Shown here in pieces: positions 31,054 to 41,273 of a DNA stretch of 64,000 nt. Source of the DNA: Actinomycetota bacterium. GTDB lineage: Bacteria; Actinomycetota; Actinomycetes; Nanopelagicales; Nanopelagicaceae. The notes under the pieces were generated by a model. That model saw nothing but the letters and a program-made list of their open reading frames with translations, had not been told where the DNA came from and searched no databases. Each line of letters opens with the position of its first letter. The first letter of the stretch is position 1. The DNA lies in contig WLNY01000005.1 in NCBI GenBank assembly GCA_009699575.1, positions 23,280 through 87,279 on the forward strand, given 5' to 3'. The position numbers and the translations under genes were made by a program.

Positions 31054-31806
31054 CTATTGATGCGCTGGACAGATATCCTTAAATGAACACCAGTCACATA
31101 AACGTGAAGGCTTAGGCTTCCAATCATCTTTGTCCGTTGCACTCCAAATCTGTTCAGCAATTGAAATGAGGGTGGATTCAGTAGCGTCGAGGTCCTTTTG
31201 GGTTGGAGAATTCTTAACAAGCTTTCCATCGCCTAGGTAGATTAATTGAAGGAGTTTCGGTAGCACACCTTCTCTCTTCCAATACAGTAAGGCATAGACA
31301 CGAAGTTGAAAAAGTGCCTTCTCTTCCCAGCCGGGTTTGGGAGCCTTGCCCGTTTTGTAATCAATAATTCGAACTTCACCCGTTGGTGCTACATCTAAAC
31401 GATCGACATATCCATGCAGATATAATTTTTCAGTAAGGTCGCATTCGAGATGTATCTCTCTATGGGTGGCTTCGAATGTTTCCGGCTTCTCTAGGTGGAA
31501 ATACGTCTCTAATAGTGAACCAGCGCGATCGAGCCACTCCTTCTCGCTAGTAATGAGGCCTTGAAGTTCGGGGGATTCATGCAGTTGGGTAACCCAACGA
31601 CTTGGAAGAAGTTCAATGGCGGTTTCTAGCGTTCTCTTTGCGGGGGGCGAATCGAAAAGGTCATGCAAAACAGTATGAACGAGGGTCCCTCGATGGGCAT
31701 CAAGACTTGGTTTCTCAGCCAATTTATCTATCGCGCGATATTTGTAGAGTTGAGGGCAATTTTGAAAATCATTGACTCGGCTAGGGGAGAGGCGCAACTC
31801 ATTCAC
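31054..31806 (-). CDS. RecB family exonuclease (PD-(D/E)XK)
   Basis: LSPSRVNDFQNCPQLYKYRAIDKL, GTLVHTVLHDLF, RIIDYKTGK, CDWCSFKDICP; GTG start at 31806 avoids overlap with divergent trmI. Confidence 0.85.
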   Translation of the reverse strand: MNELRLSPSRVNDFQNCPQLYKYRAIDKLAEKPSLDAHRGTLVHTVLHDLFDSPPAKRTLETAIELLPSRWVTQLHESPELQGLITSEKEWLDRAGSLLETYFHLEKPETFEATHREIHLECDLTEKLYLHGYVDRLDVAPTGEVRIIDYKTGKAPKPGWEEKALFQLRVYALLYWKREGVLPKLLQLIYLGDGKLVKNSPTQKDLDATESTLISIAEQIWSATDKDDWKPKPSRLCDWCSFKDICPAHQ

Positions 31807-31857
31807 CTTCGCGAAGATACTCGCTATGAAAGCCTGTTGCACGCCTAGAATAGTGCC

Positions 31858-32709
31858 GTGTCGAACAATGGGTATTTCGCAGCAGGGGATCGAATCCAAC
31901 TCACTGACCCGAAAGGCAAACTCTACAGTTTCACAATCACACCGGGTAAAGAGTGGCATACCCACAAAGGTTGGATTGTGCACGATGAACTCATTGGCCT
32001 TCCAGAGGGAAGTGTTCTCAGTACATCAGGTGGTCTTAAATTTACAGCTTTTAAACCTTTACTTGGAGATTACGTTCTATCAATGCCACGCGGTGCAACG
32101 ATTGTTTACCCAAAAGATGCCGCAATGATTCTAGGGGTTGCAGATATATTTCCTGGCGCGCGTGTATTAGAAGCTGGTGTTGGCAGCGGTGCTCTTACGA
32201 TTTCGCTTGTGCGTGCTGTTGGCGAATCAGGACGAGTACACAGCGTTGAAAGACGTGAAGAATTCGCTGATAATGCAGTCGCAAATATCGAACACTATTT
32301 CTCAGGAAGACCTGCGCAATGGACGTATGCGATTGGGTCGCTTCAGGATCAAGAAATCACCGATGTTTACGATCGAGTTATCCTTGACATGCTTGCACCG
32401 TGGGAGTGCGTAGATTTCGCAGCGAATGTATTAAGGCCAGGTGGAGTTTTTCTCGCTTACGTCGCAACTACAACCCAGCTCTCAGCCACTGCTGAAGCTC
32501 TTAAGTCAGATGGTAGATTCACTGAACCAGAAAGTTCTGAAACTATTGTTCGAGGTTGGCATCATGAAGGACTTGCCGTGAGACCTCAGCAGAGAATGAT
32601 TGGACATACAGGTTTTCTTATAATTAGCCGCCGCATGGCGCCGGGTGTTGAAGTTCTCGCTAGAAGAAGACGCCCAGCAAAAGGAGCGTACGGTGTCGCG
32701 GAAGAGTGA
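31858..32709 (+). CDS. trmI: tRNA (adenine-58-N1)-methyltransferase
   Basis: MPRGATIVYPKDAAMILGVADIFPGARVLEAGVGSGALTISLVRAVG. Confidence 0.93.
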   Translation: MSNNGYFAAGDRIQLTDPKGKLYSFTITPGKEWHTHKGWIVHDELIGLPEGSVLSTSGGLKFTAFKPLLGDYVLSMPRGATIVYPKDAAMILGVADIFPGARVLEAGVGSGALTISLVRAVGESGRVHSVERREEFADNAVANIEHYFSGRPAQWTYAIGSLQDQEITDVYDRVILDMLAPWECVDFAANVLRPGGVFLAYVATTTQLSATAEALKSDGRFTEPESSETIVRGWHHEGLAVRPQQRMIGHTGFLIISRRMAPGVEVLARRRRPAKGAYGVAEE

Positions 32710-33634
32710 GCGTCTAGTCAATTTAACAATTGCGCTTCTAGCAACTAAACGTTTTCTAACGAAAGCCGAAATTTTCAGAAACATCGAAGGATACGAGGGC
32801 TCTGATGAGTCGATGGAGAGAATGTTTGAACGAGATAAAGATGAGTTACGCAAATTAGGAGTAGTCATAGAAGTGGGGGGAATTGACCCACTTTTTGATG
32901 ATGAAGCTGGGTACAAGATTCGTCCTGAAAGTTACGCTTTAGATCTTGGGGCCTTGAGTTCAAGTGATATTGGTCTACTCTCATTAGCAACACAGGCGTG
33001 GCGTGGCGCTGCCCTGGCTGACACCGCGCAGTCTGCGTTACGCAAATTTCAATCGCTAGGGTTGGATTCAGATCTATCGTCAATCCCTTCGCTAGCCCCG
33101 CACCTCATTTCGGATTCGAATCTCATTGATGACATCGCACAGGCGATACTCTCTCGAAGTTCAATATTATTTGGCTATTTCAATGCTCAATTGGTTTCGG
33201 AAAGGCGCGAGGTTAACCCTTACGCCATGGCAGCCCGAAGTGGCTATTGGTACCTCATCGGTTTTGACCTGACAAAGAAGGCAATGCGCGTATTTCGGTG
33301 TGACCGAATCGAAGAGTCCATTCAAGTTTCTCCAATTAAGAATTCTTTTGAAATACCCACTGATTTCGATTTGGCTCCATTCCTTAGTTCTTCGGAAAAT
33401 TTATTAGTGGCTATGGTAAAAATTCGAATTGGTAAGGGTCAAGCTTTGCGAAGCACCGCAAAAATTATCTCCAGTGATGATGAGTGGGATACGGTCGAGC
33501 TCAATTATATTGACGAAAAGAACTTGATTGAAAGAATTTTGTGGCATCTAGATGATGCAGTGCTCCTAGAGCCTGAAAGTATGCGCCACACTATTTCGCA
33601 ATCATTGCAAGCGATTGTGCATGCACATGGCTAG
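32693..33634 (+). CDS. pafB: WYL-domain transcriptional regulator PafB
   Basis: N-terminal HTH, WYL-type RSGYWYLIGFDLTKKAMRVFRCDRI; tandem WYL gene pair before tatA; GTG at 32693. Confidence 0.85.
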   Translation: MSRKSERLVNLTIALLATKRFLTKAEIFRNIEGYEGSDESMERMFERDKDELRKLGVVIEVGGIDPLFDDEAGYKIRPESYALDLGALSSSDIGLLSLATQAWRGAALADTAQSALRKFQSLGLDSDLSSIPSLAPHLISDSNLIDDIAQAILSRSSILFGYFNAQLVSERREVNPYAMAARSGYWYLIGFDLTKKAMRVFRCDRIEESIQVSPIKNSFEIPTDFDLAPFLSSSENLLVAMVKIRIGKGQALRSTAKIISSDDEWDTVELNYIDEKNLIERILWHLDDAVLLEPESMRHTISQSLQAIVHAHG

Positions 33635-34559
33635 AGAAGAGCCAGGGCACAATACTCAAGTATCCAGATTATTGGACTTGGTTCCTTTTCTGATTTCACA
33701 TCAAGGAGTCTCGTTGCAAGAATTAGCAGCGACTTTTGATGTGAGCATCTCGCAGATTACCAATGATCTAAATACTTTATGGATGTGTGGTCTACCTGGT
33801 TACACCCCCTTGGAGCTAATAGATTTAGATTTTGACTCAGGTTTTGTCTCCATAAGCAACGCACAGATTCTTAAAAATCCGAGATCTTTGACTTCTATCG
33901 AGGCACTTTCGGTTTTAATCGGTTTGGAATTGATCTCACAATCTGCGGCATTAGAAAATGAGCAAATGCGTGAGTCAATTTCGGAACTGTCAAAGAAGAT
34001 CGCACGTGGCATGAGTACGCATGTTCCAATTGAAGTGCTTCCCAGTGTTGACGTGTTCATACGTAAAGAGCTGGAGAAAGCTATCTCGACACGATCTTCG
34101 CTCATTGTTGATTACTATTCACCTACTCACGATGCTTTAACTAGCCGTGAGATTGCACCTTTGGAGATTATTTTCTCAAAGGGTTTCGAATACGTTTCAG
34201 CATTTAACCTCGAACCGCACGGTCTGCGACTGTTTAGAGTCGATCGCATTCACAGCGTTGCCCCTGGACATACGCCCGTAGCTCTTTCACTAGAGGCCGC
34301 ATCGGCGCATGGTGCTCCTTCAATTGAGGTCTCTGTGTTGGTTAAAAAAGATGCTCGAATCGCTAAGGAGCGACTAGGTCTGACGGTGGATCAGGTAACT
34401 CAGGCTCAACTTCATGCAATTGCCATTGATGTCTATAGCCTTAATTGGGTCAAGCGGGTAGTGGTGGCCTCCGCTGGAGGCATCGAAATTGGGGAGCCTC
34501 AGGAGCTTCGAGACCTCGTACGAAGCCAAGCTGAGACCATATTGAGCCTCTACTCCTAA
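33627..34559 (+). CDS. pafC: WYL-domain transcriptional regulator PafC
   Basis: RLLDLVPFLISHQGVSLQELAATFDVSISQITNDLNTLWMCGLPGYTPLELID. Confidence 0.9.
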   Translation: MAREEPGHNTQVSRLLDLVPFLISHQGVSLQELAATFDVSISQITNDLNTLWMCGLPGYTPLELIDLDFDSGFVSISNAQILKNPRSLTSIEALSVLIGLELISQSAALENEQMRESISELSKKIARGMSTHVPIEVLPSVDVFIRKELEKAISTRSSLIVDYYSPTHDALTSREIAPLEIIFSKGFEYVSAFNLEPHGLRLFRVDRIHSVAPGHTPVALSLEAASAHGAPSIEVSVLVKKDARIAKERLGLTVDQVTQAQLHAIAIDVYSLNWVKRVVVASAGGIEIGEPQELRDLVRSQAETILSLYS

Positions 34560-34680
34560 TAATTGATGCGATTTCGTTACAGAGATCGAATACCCAAAGA
34601 ACTCTTCCCTCATGTACCTTTGTCTTTTAGAGCACCACGTGTTGACCCCCTTGGACACACTTAGACCGAAAGAGAGCCCC

Positions 34681-34866
34681 ATGTTCCTCAAAGAACCAAG
34701 CCACATTTTGATTCTGCTTCTCGTAGTTCTTTTCCTATTTGGCGCGAAGCGTCTTCCGGACTCAGCTCGATCTATCGGCAAGTCAATGCGTATCTTTAAG
34801 AGTGAAATAAAAGATATTAACCAGGACGAGAAGAAGACAAGCCCAGAAGACTCGTCAGAGAAGTAA
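34681..34866 (+). CDS. tatA: Sec-independent protein translocase TatA
   Basis: [37 protein letters not shown]; start at 34681 (ORF track starts too early). Confidence 0.93.
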   Translation: MFLKEPSHILILLLVVLFLFGAKRLPDSARSIGKSMRIFKSEIKDINQDEKKTSPEDSSEK

Positions 34867-34871
34867 ATAGC

Positions 34872-35654
34872 ATGTCGACCTCCTTCGGTGGTCGCATGCC
34901 GCTCTTCGACCATATCCGCGAATTTCGTCGTCGGATAGTTCGTGCATCTATTGCGATTCTTCTTGCATCCATAGCTGGGTGGTTTTTTTACAACACAATA
35001 ATTACTACTTTAGCCCTGCCTGTTTGCGACCTAGCTCTCGCTCAATCAACTGGAGCGACTCATTGTGGGTCTCTTTATATTAACGGAGTTCTTGGTCCAC
35101 TTAATCTACAAATAAAAGTATCTCTAATCATTGGGGTAATAGTGTCGGCTCCACTGTGGCTCTACCAGCTATGGGCTTTTATCGCGCCTGCTTTACACCG
35201 TAAGGAGAAGCTTAGGTCAGTTCTTTTCCTAGCTGTGGCAACGCCGTTCTTTGCAATTGGCGCAACCCTTGGTTACAAAATATTGCCAGTGGCGATAAAG
35301 GTTCTTTTCGGTTTCACACCTTCAGCACTTTCTAACCTTGTTAAATTTGATGATTACTTGGATTTCGTATTGCGAATTATCCTTCTTTTTGGTTTGGCAT
35401 TTGAGTTACCCGTATTTCTGCTCTCGCTTAACCTCATTGGATTCCTCCGAGGAACTTCGATTCTCAAACCTTGGCGTGCATGGGTTTTCTCAATTGTGCT
35501 TTTCACGGCCGCTTTTACACCGACTGCTGATCCAATAACAATGGCAGTATTAGCGGTTCCTCTAATCATCTTGTATTTTGCCGCAGGAGTCATAGCTCTT
35601 TTTAACGATAAGCGCAGAGATAAACGTGCGCTTCTATTAGAAGACTCCCAGTAA
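34872..35654 (+). CDS. tatC: Sec-independent protein translocase TatC
   Basis: MPLFDHIREFRRRIVRASIAIL, PLWLYQLWAFIAPALHRKEK. Confidence 0.95.
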   Translation: MSTSFGGRMPLFDHIREFRRRIVRASIAILLASIAGWFFYNTIITTLALPVCDLALAQSTGATHCGSLYINGVLGPLNLQIKVSLIIGVIVSAPLWLYQLWAFIAPALHRKEKLRSVLFLAVATPFFAIGATLGYKILPVAIKVLFGFTPSALSNLVKFDDYLDFVLRIILLFGLAFELPVFLLSLNLIGFLRGTSILKPWRAWVFSIVLFTAAFTPTADPITMAVLAVPLIILYFAAGVIALFNDKRRDKRALLLEDSQ

Positions 35655-36524
35655 ATGTGGGGGATTGCTATCAATCCAATGTCTGGCCAAGGAAAAGGCT
35701 CCACGATAGGAAAGGCGGTAGCGGGATACTTCACTAAACATGACCTCGAATATCAGATTATTTCCTCGTCGTCATCGGCTAAATTTAGAGAGTCGTTGAA
35801 TATATTTGTTGAAAAATATCCACAAGCCCTTGGTGTCCTTTCAGTAGGTGGCGATGGGCTCGCACATATGGTTTTACAAGCTGTTGTTCCAAAATCAATC
35901 GCTTTTGGAATTGTTCCGGCAGGAACAGGAAATGATTTCTATAGGGCTCTTGGTTGGAAAGATGAAGAGCTGGAAACATTGTTGGACTCGATTACCACCT
36001 CGCCTGCGACTCGGATTGATCTGGGACAAGTGGATAGCGAATGGTTTGGCGCAATACTTTCCTGTGGATTCGATGCCGTCGTAAACGAACGGGCGAACTC
36101 TCTCAGTTGGCCAAAGGGCCCTTCACGATACAATGTATCTATCGCACTCGAACTTCCACGGTTTACTCCTGAACATTTTGAAATAACACTCGATGATCAA
36201 ATTATTTCAACACAGGCAATGCTAATAGCAGTTGGAAATGGTTCATCGTATGGGGGAGGAATGAAAGTGTGCCCCAATGCCTATATGCATGATGGTCTAT
36301 TTGATGTGATGATTCTCAAACCAGTTTCTAAATTGGAATTTTTAAGAGTTTTCCCTCGAGTGTATGCAGGTTCACATATTCATCATCCTCAAGTAGACAT
36401 CTACCGCAGCAAACGAGTGCGTATCGAAGCGCAAGCTGTGGCTTACGCTGATGGTGAAAGAATTGGACAACTGCCGGTTGACGCGCACTGTGTTCCAGAA
36501 GCGGGATTAACATGGACAAGGTGA
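35655..36524 (+). CDS. Diacylglycerol kinase family lipid kinase
   Basis: INPMSGQGKG, SVGGDGLAHMVLQ, GIVPAGTGNDFYRALG. Confidence 0.92.
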   Translation: MWGIAINPMSGQGKGSTIGKAVAGYFTKHDLEYQIISSSSSAKFRESLNIFVEKYPQALGVLSVGGDGLAHMVLQAVVPKSIAFGIVPAGTGNDFYRALGWKDEELETLLDSITTSPATRIDLGQVDSEWFGAILSCGFDAVVNERANSLSWPKGPSRYNVSIALELPRFTPEHFEITLDDQIISTQAMLIAVGNGSSYGGGMKVCPNAYMHDGLFDVMILKPVSKLEFLRVFPRVYAGSHIHHPQVDIYRSKRVRIEAQAVAYADGERIGQLPVDAHCVPEAGLTWTR

Positions 36525-38896
36525 TGTCGCCTGCCGAGAGATTTGCAGCCTCAAAAAAGCGCGGGTCAAGTCCGATTACAGATCAATTCATCTCCACCTT
36601 TAATTTTGCTTTCGATGAGTTTCAAATTGATGCTTGTCAGGCCGTCGAGAGTGGGCAAGGAGTACTTGTTGCCGCGCCAACAGGTGCGGGCAAGACAGTT
36701 GTTGGCGAATTCGCAGCCTATCTCGCACTTAGTCAAGGTAAAAAATGTTTTTACACTACCCCTATCAAGGCTCTCTCTAATCAAAAATATCAGGAGTTCG
36801 TTGATCGTTTTGGCGTGGCAAAGGTTGGACTTCTCACGGGAGACACAAGCATCAACAGTGAAGCAGATATCTTGGTTATGACAACCGAAGTGCTTCGCAA
36901 TATGTTGTATGCCAGTTCCTCAACTTTAACAAATCTCGGGTCTGTAGTGATGGATGAAGTGCATTATTTGGCTGATAAGTTTCGCGGCGCCGTGTGGGAA
37001 GAAGTCCTTATTCATCTCATGGAGAGTGTCCAAGTTATTTCATTGTCAGCCACAGTTTCTAACGCTGAGGAATTCGGTGAATGGTTAGGTGAGATTCGCG
37101 GCAAGACCGCAGTAATTGTTAGCGAAGTCAGGCCAATTCCTCTGTACCAGCATGTACTTATCGGCAATAGATTAATAGATCTCTTCACGAAGCCGGGTCA
37201 AATCAATCCTGAAATCTTGCGTTTGGAAAACGAAGCAATGCGTAAAGTGAGGACCCGCAATGGTCGCAGAGAACGATGGAGCGAAGATTTCAATCGCCTT
37301 TCCCGAGCAGAGATAATTGAATATCTCAACCGAGAAAACTTGCTGCCTGCGATTACATTCATTTTCTCCCGCATCGGTTGTGATGCAGCAGTAAAACAAT
37401 GTCTTACTGCTGGGCTTAAACTTACTAATACAGAAGAGCGTGCCGAGATTCGTGCAACGGCTGCCAAATACACCCAGAATTTGGCGGAAGAAGATCTTGA
37501 CGTTCTAGGGTATAAAGAATGGCTCGTCGCATTAGAACGCGGGATAGCCGCTCATCACGCGGGCTTGTTGCCAAGTTTTAAAGGCGCAGTTGAAGATCTG
37601 TTCCAGCGCGGATTAGTAAAAGCAGTATTTGCCACAGAGACTCTGGCCTTGGGAATTAATATGCCCGCGCGCACTGTTGTGTTGGAAAAACTTGTCAAAT
37701 GGAATGGGGAAGCCCATGTCGCAATTACCCCGGGAGAATTTACTCAGCTGACCGGGCGAGCTGGTCGACGAGGAATTGATATTGAAGGAAATGCCGTCAT
37801 TCAATGGTCTCCGACAGTTGACTCAGCAACAGCGGCAGGTTTAGCTTCTACTCGAACCTATCCTTTGAGATCATCATTCACACCGACATACAACATGGCC
37901 ATCAATCTAATTTCCCAGTTTGGTCGTGAGAGAGCTCGTCGCTCCCTGGAGTCTTCTTTCGCTCAGTTTCAAGCCGATAGAGCAGTAATTGGACTTGTAA
38001 GGCAGTTACGAAAGAACTCTCAAATGATTGACGAACTCCAAGAAAGTGCGCTCTGTCATTTAGGTGATTTCGCTGGGTATGCGAGTATTCGTCGAGATAT
38101 CAAAGAAATCGAATCACTTCTTTCCAAACGCGGCGGTAAGAAAACTTTCGATAATCGACAGAGGCAACATCTGGAATCCGAACTAGCTGAAATGAGAAAG
38201 ACCTTACGTAATCATCCTTGCCATGCCTGCAATGATCGCGAGGCACATTCTAGGTATGCTGAAAAATCGGATAGATTGGAAAGGGAGAGCGCAGGATTAA
38301 ATAAACGAGTAGAAAACCGCACACATGTCATCGCAAAAACTTTCGACAGAATTTGCAATGTTTTAAGTGAGTTGGGGTACATGGAAGGCGAGAAGCCGCT
38401 ACCTCAGGGGAAGATTCTTGCCAAGATTTATGCGGAGTCAGATTTGCTCTTAACCGAGACAATTCGTAAAGGTATCTTTGATGATTTAAGTGCGAGTGAG
38501 CTGCTTAGCGTTGCTTCAGGAATGATATTCCAAACTCGATCTTCAGAAGTTGTTGCTCCAAAAATCCCGACGCAAAATATTGCTAGTGCACTGGCGCAAG
38601 TGACGGGCATTTGGGTGCGCTTAGAAGAGATTGAGAATGATTTTGGTGTGAAAACACAAAAGGAACCAGATTTCGGTTTCTGTTGGATCTCCTACCGCTG
38701 GTCTACTGGAAATTCACTCCAAGCGGTATTGAAAGGATCAGATCTATCAGTGGGAGACTTTGTGCGTTCAACCAAACAGCTTATTGATTTACTCGGCCAG
38801 ATTGCCACGGCGAGTGAGAGTTTGCGAAAGAAATGCCAAGAGGGTATTTCATCACTTGATAGAGGGGTTGTTTCATACCTTATGGAGGAAGTATGA
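36512..38896 (+). CDS. DEAD/DEAH box RNA helicase (HelY/Mtr4-like)
   Basis: VAAPTGAGKTVVGEFAAYLAL, VMDEVHYLADKFRGAVWEE, LTGRAGRRGIDIEG. Confidence 0.93.
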   Translation: MDKVMSPAERFAASKKRGSSPITDQFISTFNFAFDEFQIDACQAVESGQGVLVAAPTGAGKTVVGEFAAYLALSQGKKCFYTTPIKALSNQKYQEFVDRFGVAKVGLLTGDTSINSEADILVMTTEVLRNMLYASSSTLTNLGSVVMDEVHYLADKFRGAVWEEVLIHLMESVQVISLSATVSNAEEFGEWLGEIRGKTAVIVSEVRPIPLYQHVLIGNRLIDLFTKPGQINPEILRLENEAMRKVRTRNGRRERWSEDFNRLSRAEIIEYLNRENLLPAITFIFSRIGCDAAVKQCLTAGLKLTNTEERAEIRATAAKYTQNLAEEDLDVLGYKEWLVALERGIAAHHAGLLPSFKGAVEDLFQRGLVKAVFATETLALGINMPARTVVLEKLVKWNGEAHVAITPGEFTQLTGRAGRRGIDIEGNAVIQWSPTVDSATAAGLASTRTYPLRSSFTPTYNMAINLISQFGRERARRSLESSFAQFQADRAVIGLVRQLRKNSQMIDELQESALCHLGDFAGYASIRRDIKEIESLLSKRGGKKTFDNRQRQHLESELAEMRKTLRNHPCHACNDREAHSRYAEKSDRLERESAGLNKRVENRTHVIAKTFDRICNVLSELGYMEGEKPLPQGKILAKIYAESDLLLTETIRKGIFDDLSASELLSVASGMIFQTRSSEVVAPKIPTQNIASALAQVTGIWVRLEEIENDFGVKTQKEPDFGFCWISYRWSTGNSLQAVLKGSDLSVGDFVRSTKQLIDLLGQIATASESLRKKCQEGISSLDRGVVSYLMEEV

Positions 38897-39795
38897 CTTT
38901 AATGCTCCTTGACAGTGCCTCTCTTTGGTATCGCGCCTATTACGGAATGCCTGACACTCTTGTCGCCCCTGATGGTGCGCCAGTAAATGCAATTCGCGGG
39001 TACTTAGACATGACGGCAAGACTCCTTTCGTTATACAAGCCGAACCGACTTGTAGCGTGCATCGAGGGGGACTGGCGGCCTTCTTGGAGGGTGGATATTT
39101 TTCCAGGGTATAAAGCTAATCGAGTCGATGCCACTGATGGCGAAGAGGAGGAACCAGATACCCTCACGCCACAAATTCCTATTCTTCTAGATATCTTGGA
39201 TGCTTTTGGAATCGCTCTAGTAGGAGTTGATGATTATGAAGCCGATGACGTCATGGCAACTTTCGCCGTCAAGGAATCAGGACCTATAAGAATCGTCACT
39301 GGAGATAGAGATCTCTTCCAGTTAGTAGATGATTCTCGCGATGTAAAAGTTGTTTACCTTGCAAAAGGAATTTCCCAACACGATTTGGTAGATGTGAGTT
39401 GGGTGGCTAATAAGTACCAGATTCCCGGTGAACGGTACGCGCTTTTCGCCATGTTTAGGGGAGACCCGTCAGATGGTTTACCTGGCGTCAAAGGAATAGG
39501 CGAAAAAGGCGCGGCTCTCATTGCCAATAGCTTCGCCAATGTCGATGATGCGATGTCTGCAGCACTTGAGTCACATATTTCTTTGCCACCAGCTTTAGCA
39601 AAAAAGATTATTGCTGGCGCAGATTATTTGAAAATAGCACCGACCTTGGTTCATTGTGCCAAAGATGTTGCGCTTCCAAAAATAGACTTACAAGTTCCGG
39701 AAAGACCAAAGAATCTGGATGAAATTTATCAATTTCAAAGCACTTACGCACTGGGAGCTAGTATCGATCGAATGATTGCAGCTCTTGGATGGTAA
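38893..39795 (+). CDS. 5'-3' exonuclease
   Basis: LLDSASLWYRAYYGMPDTLVAPDGAPVNAIRGYLDM, DDYEADDVMAT, GDPSDGLPGVKGIGEKGAA. Confidence 0.93.
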   Translation: MTLMLLDSASLWYRAYYGMPDTLVAPDGAPVNAIRGYLDMTARLLSLYKPNRLVACIEGDWRPSWRVDIFPGYKANRVDATDGEEEEPDTLTPQIPILLDILDAFGIALVGVDDYEADDVMATFAVKESGPIRIVTGDRDLFQLVDDSRDVKVVYLAKGISQHDLVDVSWVANKYQIPGERYALFAMFRGDPSDGLPGVKGIGEKGAALIANSFANVDDAMSAALESHISLPPALAKKIIAGADYLKIAPTLVHCAKDVALPKIDLQVPERPKNLDEIYQFQSTYALGASIDRMIAALGW

Positions 39796-41237
39796 GTGCT
39801 TTGCTTGCAATTATTTCTGGCGCAACTCTTTCATGTGCCTTTGCACCAATTGATCAATGGTGGCTCGCTCCAATAGCAATAGCAATTTTTCTATATTCAG
39901 TAACTAAAACACGGCGAAGTTATCTTGTTGCCTTTATTTTTGGATTAACATTTAATTTGCTCACCTTGTCGTGGAGCGGGCGTTATGTAGGAGTAATACC
40001 GTGGGCGATTCTTTCAATCTTGGAATCTCTTTTCTTTATTCCTTTAGGATTTATTTCATGGAAAAGAGAAAGATTTTCGCGCATCTTTCTGTTACCTCCT
40101 GTTTATCTTTTGATGGAGCTCATGCGGACCCACTACCCATTCGGGGGCTTCGGATGGAATCGAATTGCGTTTAGTCAAGCTGATGCGCCCTATGCAGATG
40201 TGGTTAGATTTATTTCAACTTCCGGATTGACTTTGTTGACACTGTATTTTGGAATTGCTGTGTACCTATTGTTTTCCAAACCACATTCATGGGCATTGGT
40301 ATCCATAATAATATTAATAACACTGTGCATCTCTATTCCTAACTCTGCATTAATAGGCAAACCATTCGATGTTCTTGCAATTCAAGGAAATGTTCCACGC
40401 CCTGGACTAAATTTCAACGCTCGTGCGACTGAGGTTTTTAACCTTCACGTACAGCAAACACTGCGCAGCGTGTCACATCAAACACAGTTACCTGATGTGA
40501 TCGTATGGCCCGAAAATGCAGTAGATGTGGATCCATACAGCAATCCCTCCGTTGGATTGACAATCACAAAAATTGTCGACGAATTCCGCACCCCTTTAAT
40601 ATTTGGAGCGGTTCTTCATCACACCGGTGTACTTCAAAATGCATCGATTTTGTGGAATCCAGATCAGGGGAGTGGTTCTATCTACATAAAACGGCATTTG
40701 ACGCCATTTGGTGAATACATGCCACTTCGAACCTTGGCCGAGATAGTCTCCCCTTACGCTAAGGATGTCGCAGATTTCACGCCTTCAAATGAGATTGTTA
40801 CTCATCGAGTCAATGAAGCAGTTATCGGTCCAGTCATCTGTTTTGAATTAATTGACGATGGCGCGGTCAGAACAATGTCAGCTGCTTCTAATTTCCTACT
40901 TGTACAGACAAACAGTGCAACATTTGCCGACACTGCGGAAAGCGAACAACAACTCGATATCACCAGGATTAGAGCCATGGAAAACGACCGCTATGCAGTA
41001 AGTATTTCCACTACGGGCGTCAGTGCCTTTGTTACTAGTTCGGGCCACGTGTACAAGAAAAGCAGTGTCGACATTGCTCAATCACTTCAAGGTACCGTTC
41101 AACTTGCGCCAGTAGACTCGCAAACACCTTCAAATAGAGTGGGCGGCTACTTTCCGTTAATAAATCTAGGCACTAGCTTGGGCCTATATGGGCTTTCGCG
41201 CAGACGTAAAGAGATCCTGACTAGCGCCGATAAGTAA
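39789..41237 (+). CDS. lnt: Apolipoprotein N-acyltransferase
   Basis: Hydrophobic N-terminus, YPFGGFGWNRIAFSQ, DVIVWPENAVDVDP, LTPFGEYMPLR, ICFELI. Confidence 0.92.
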   Translation: MVSALLAIISGATLSCAFAPIDQWWLAPIAIAIFLYSVTKTRRSYLVAFIFGLTFNLLTLSWSGRYVGVIPWAILSILESLFFIPLGFISWKRERFSRIFLLPPVYLLMELMRTHYPFGGFGWNRIAFSQADAPYADVVRFISTSGLTLLTLYFGIAVYLLFSKPHSWALVSIIILITLCISIPNSALIGKPFDVLAIQGNVPRPGLNFNARATEVFNLHVQQTLRSVSHQTQLPDVIVWPENAVDVDPYSNPSVGLTITKIVDEFRTPLIFGAVLHHTGVLQNASILWNPDQGSGSIYIKRHLTPFGEYMPLRTLAEIVSPYAKDVADFTPSNEIVTHRVNEAVIGPVICFELIDDGAVRTMSAASNFLLVQTNSATFADTAESEQQLDITRIRAMENDRYAVSISTTGVSAFVTSSGHVYKKSSVDIAQSLQGTVQLAPVDSQTPSNRVGGYFPLINLGTSLGLYGLSRRRKEILTSADK

Positions 41238-41250
41238 CATTATGTAAAGT
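41223..41250 (+). other. dif: Candidate chromosome dimer resolution site (dif)
   Basis: AGCGCCGATAA-GTAACA-TTATGTAAAGT: 11-6-11 XerC/central/XerD layout; strand bias switches here; xerD gene in window. Confidence 0.85.
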
Positions 41251-41273
41251 AAATAAGAAGAAGCGAACCTCTC

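Noticed and set aside
32506-32916. 136-aa minus-strand ORF over the trmI/pafB junction
   Set aside because: Overlaps two confident genes on the other strand; Ser/Arg-rich shadow translation.
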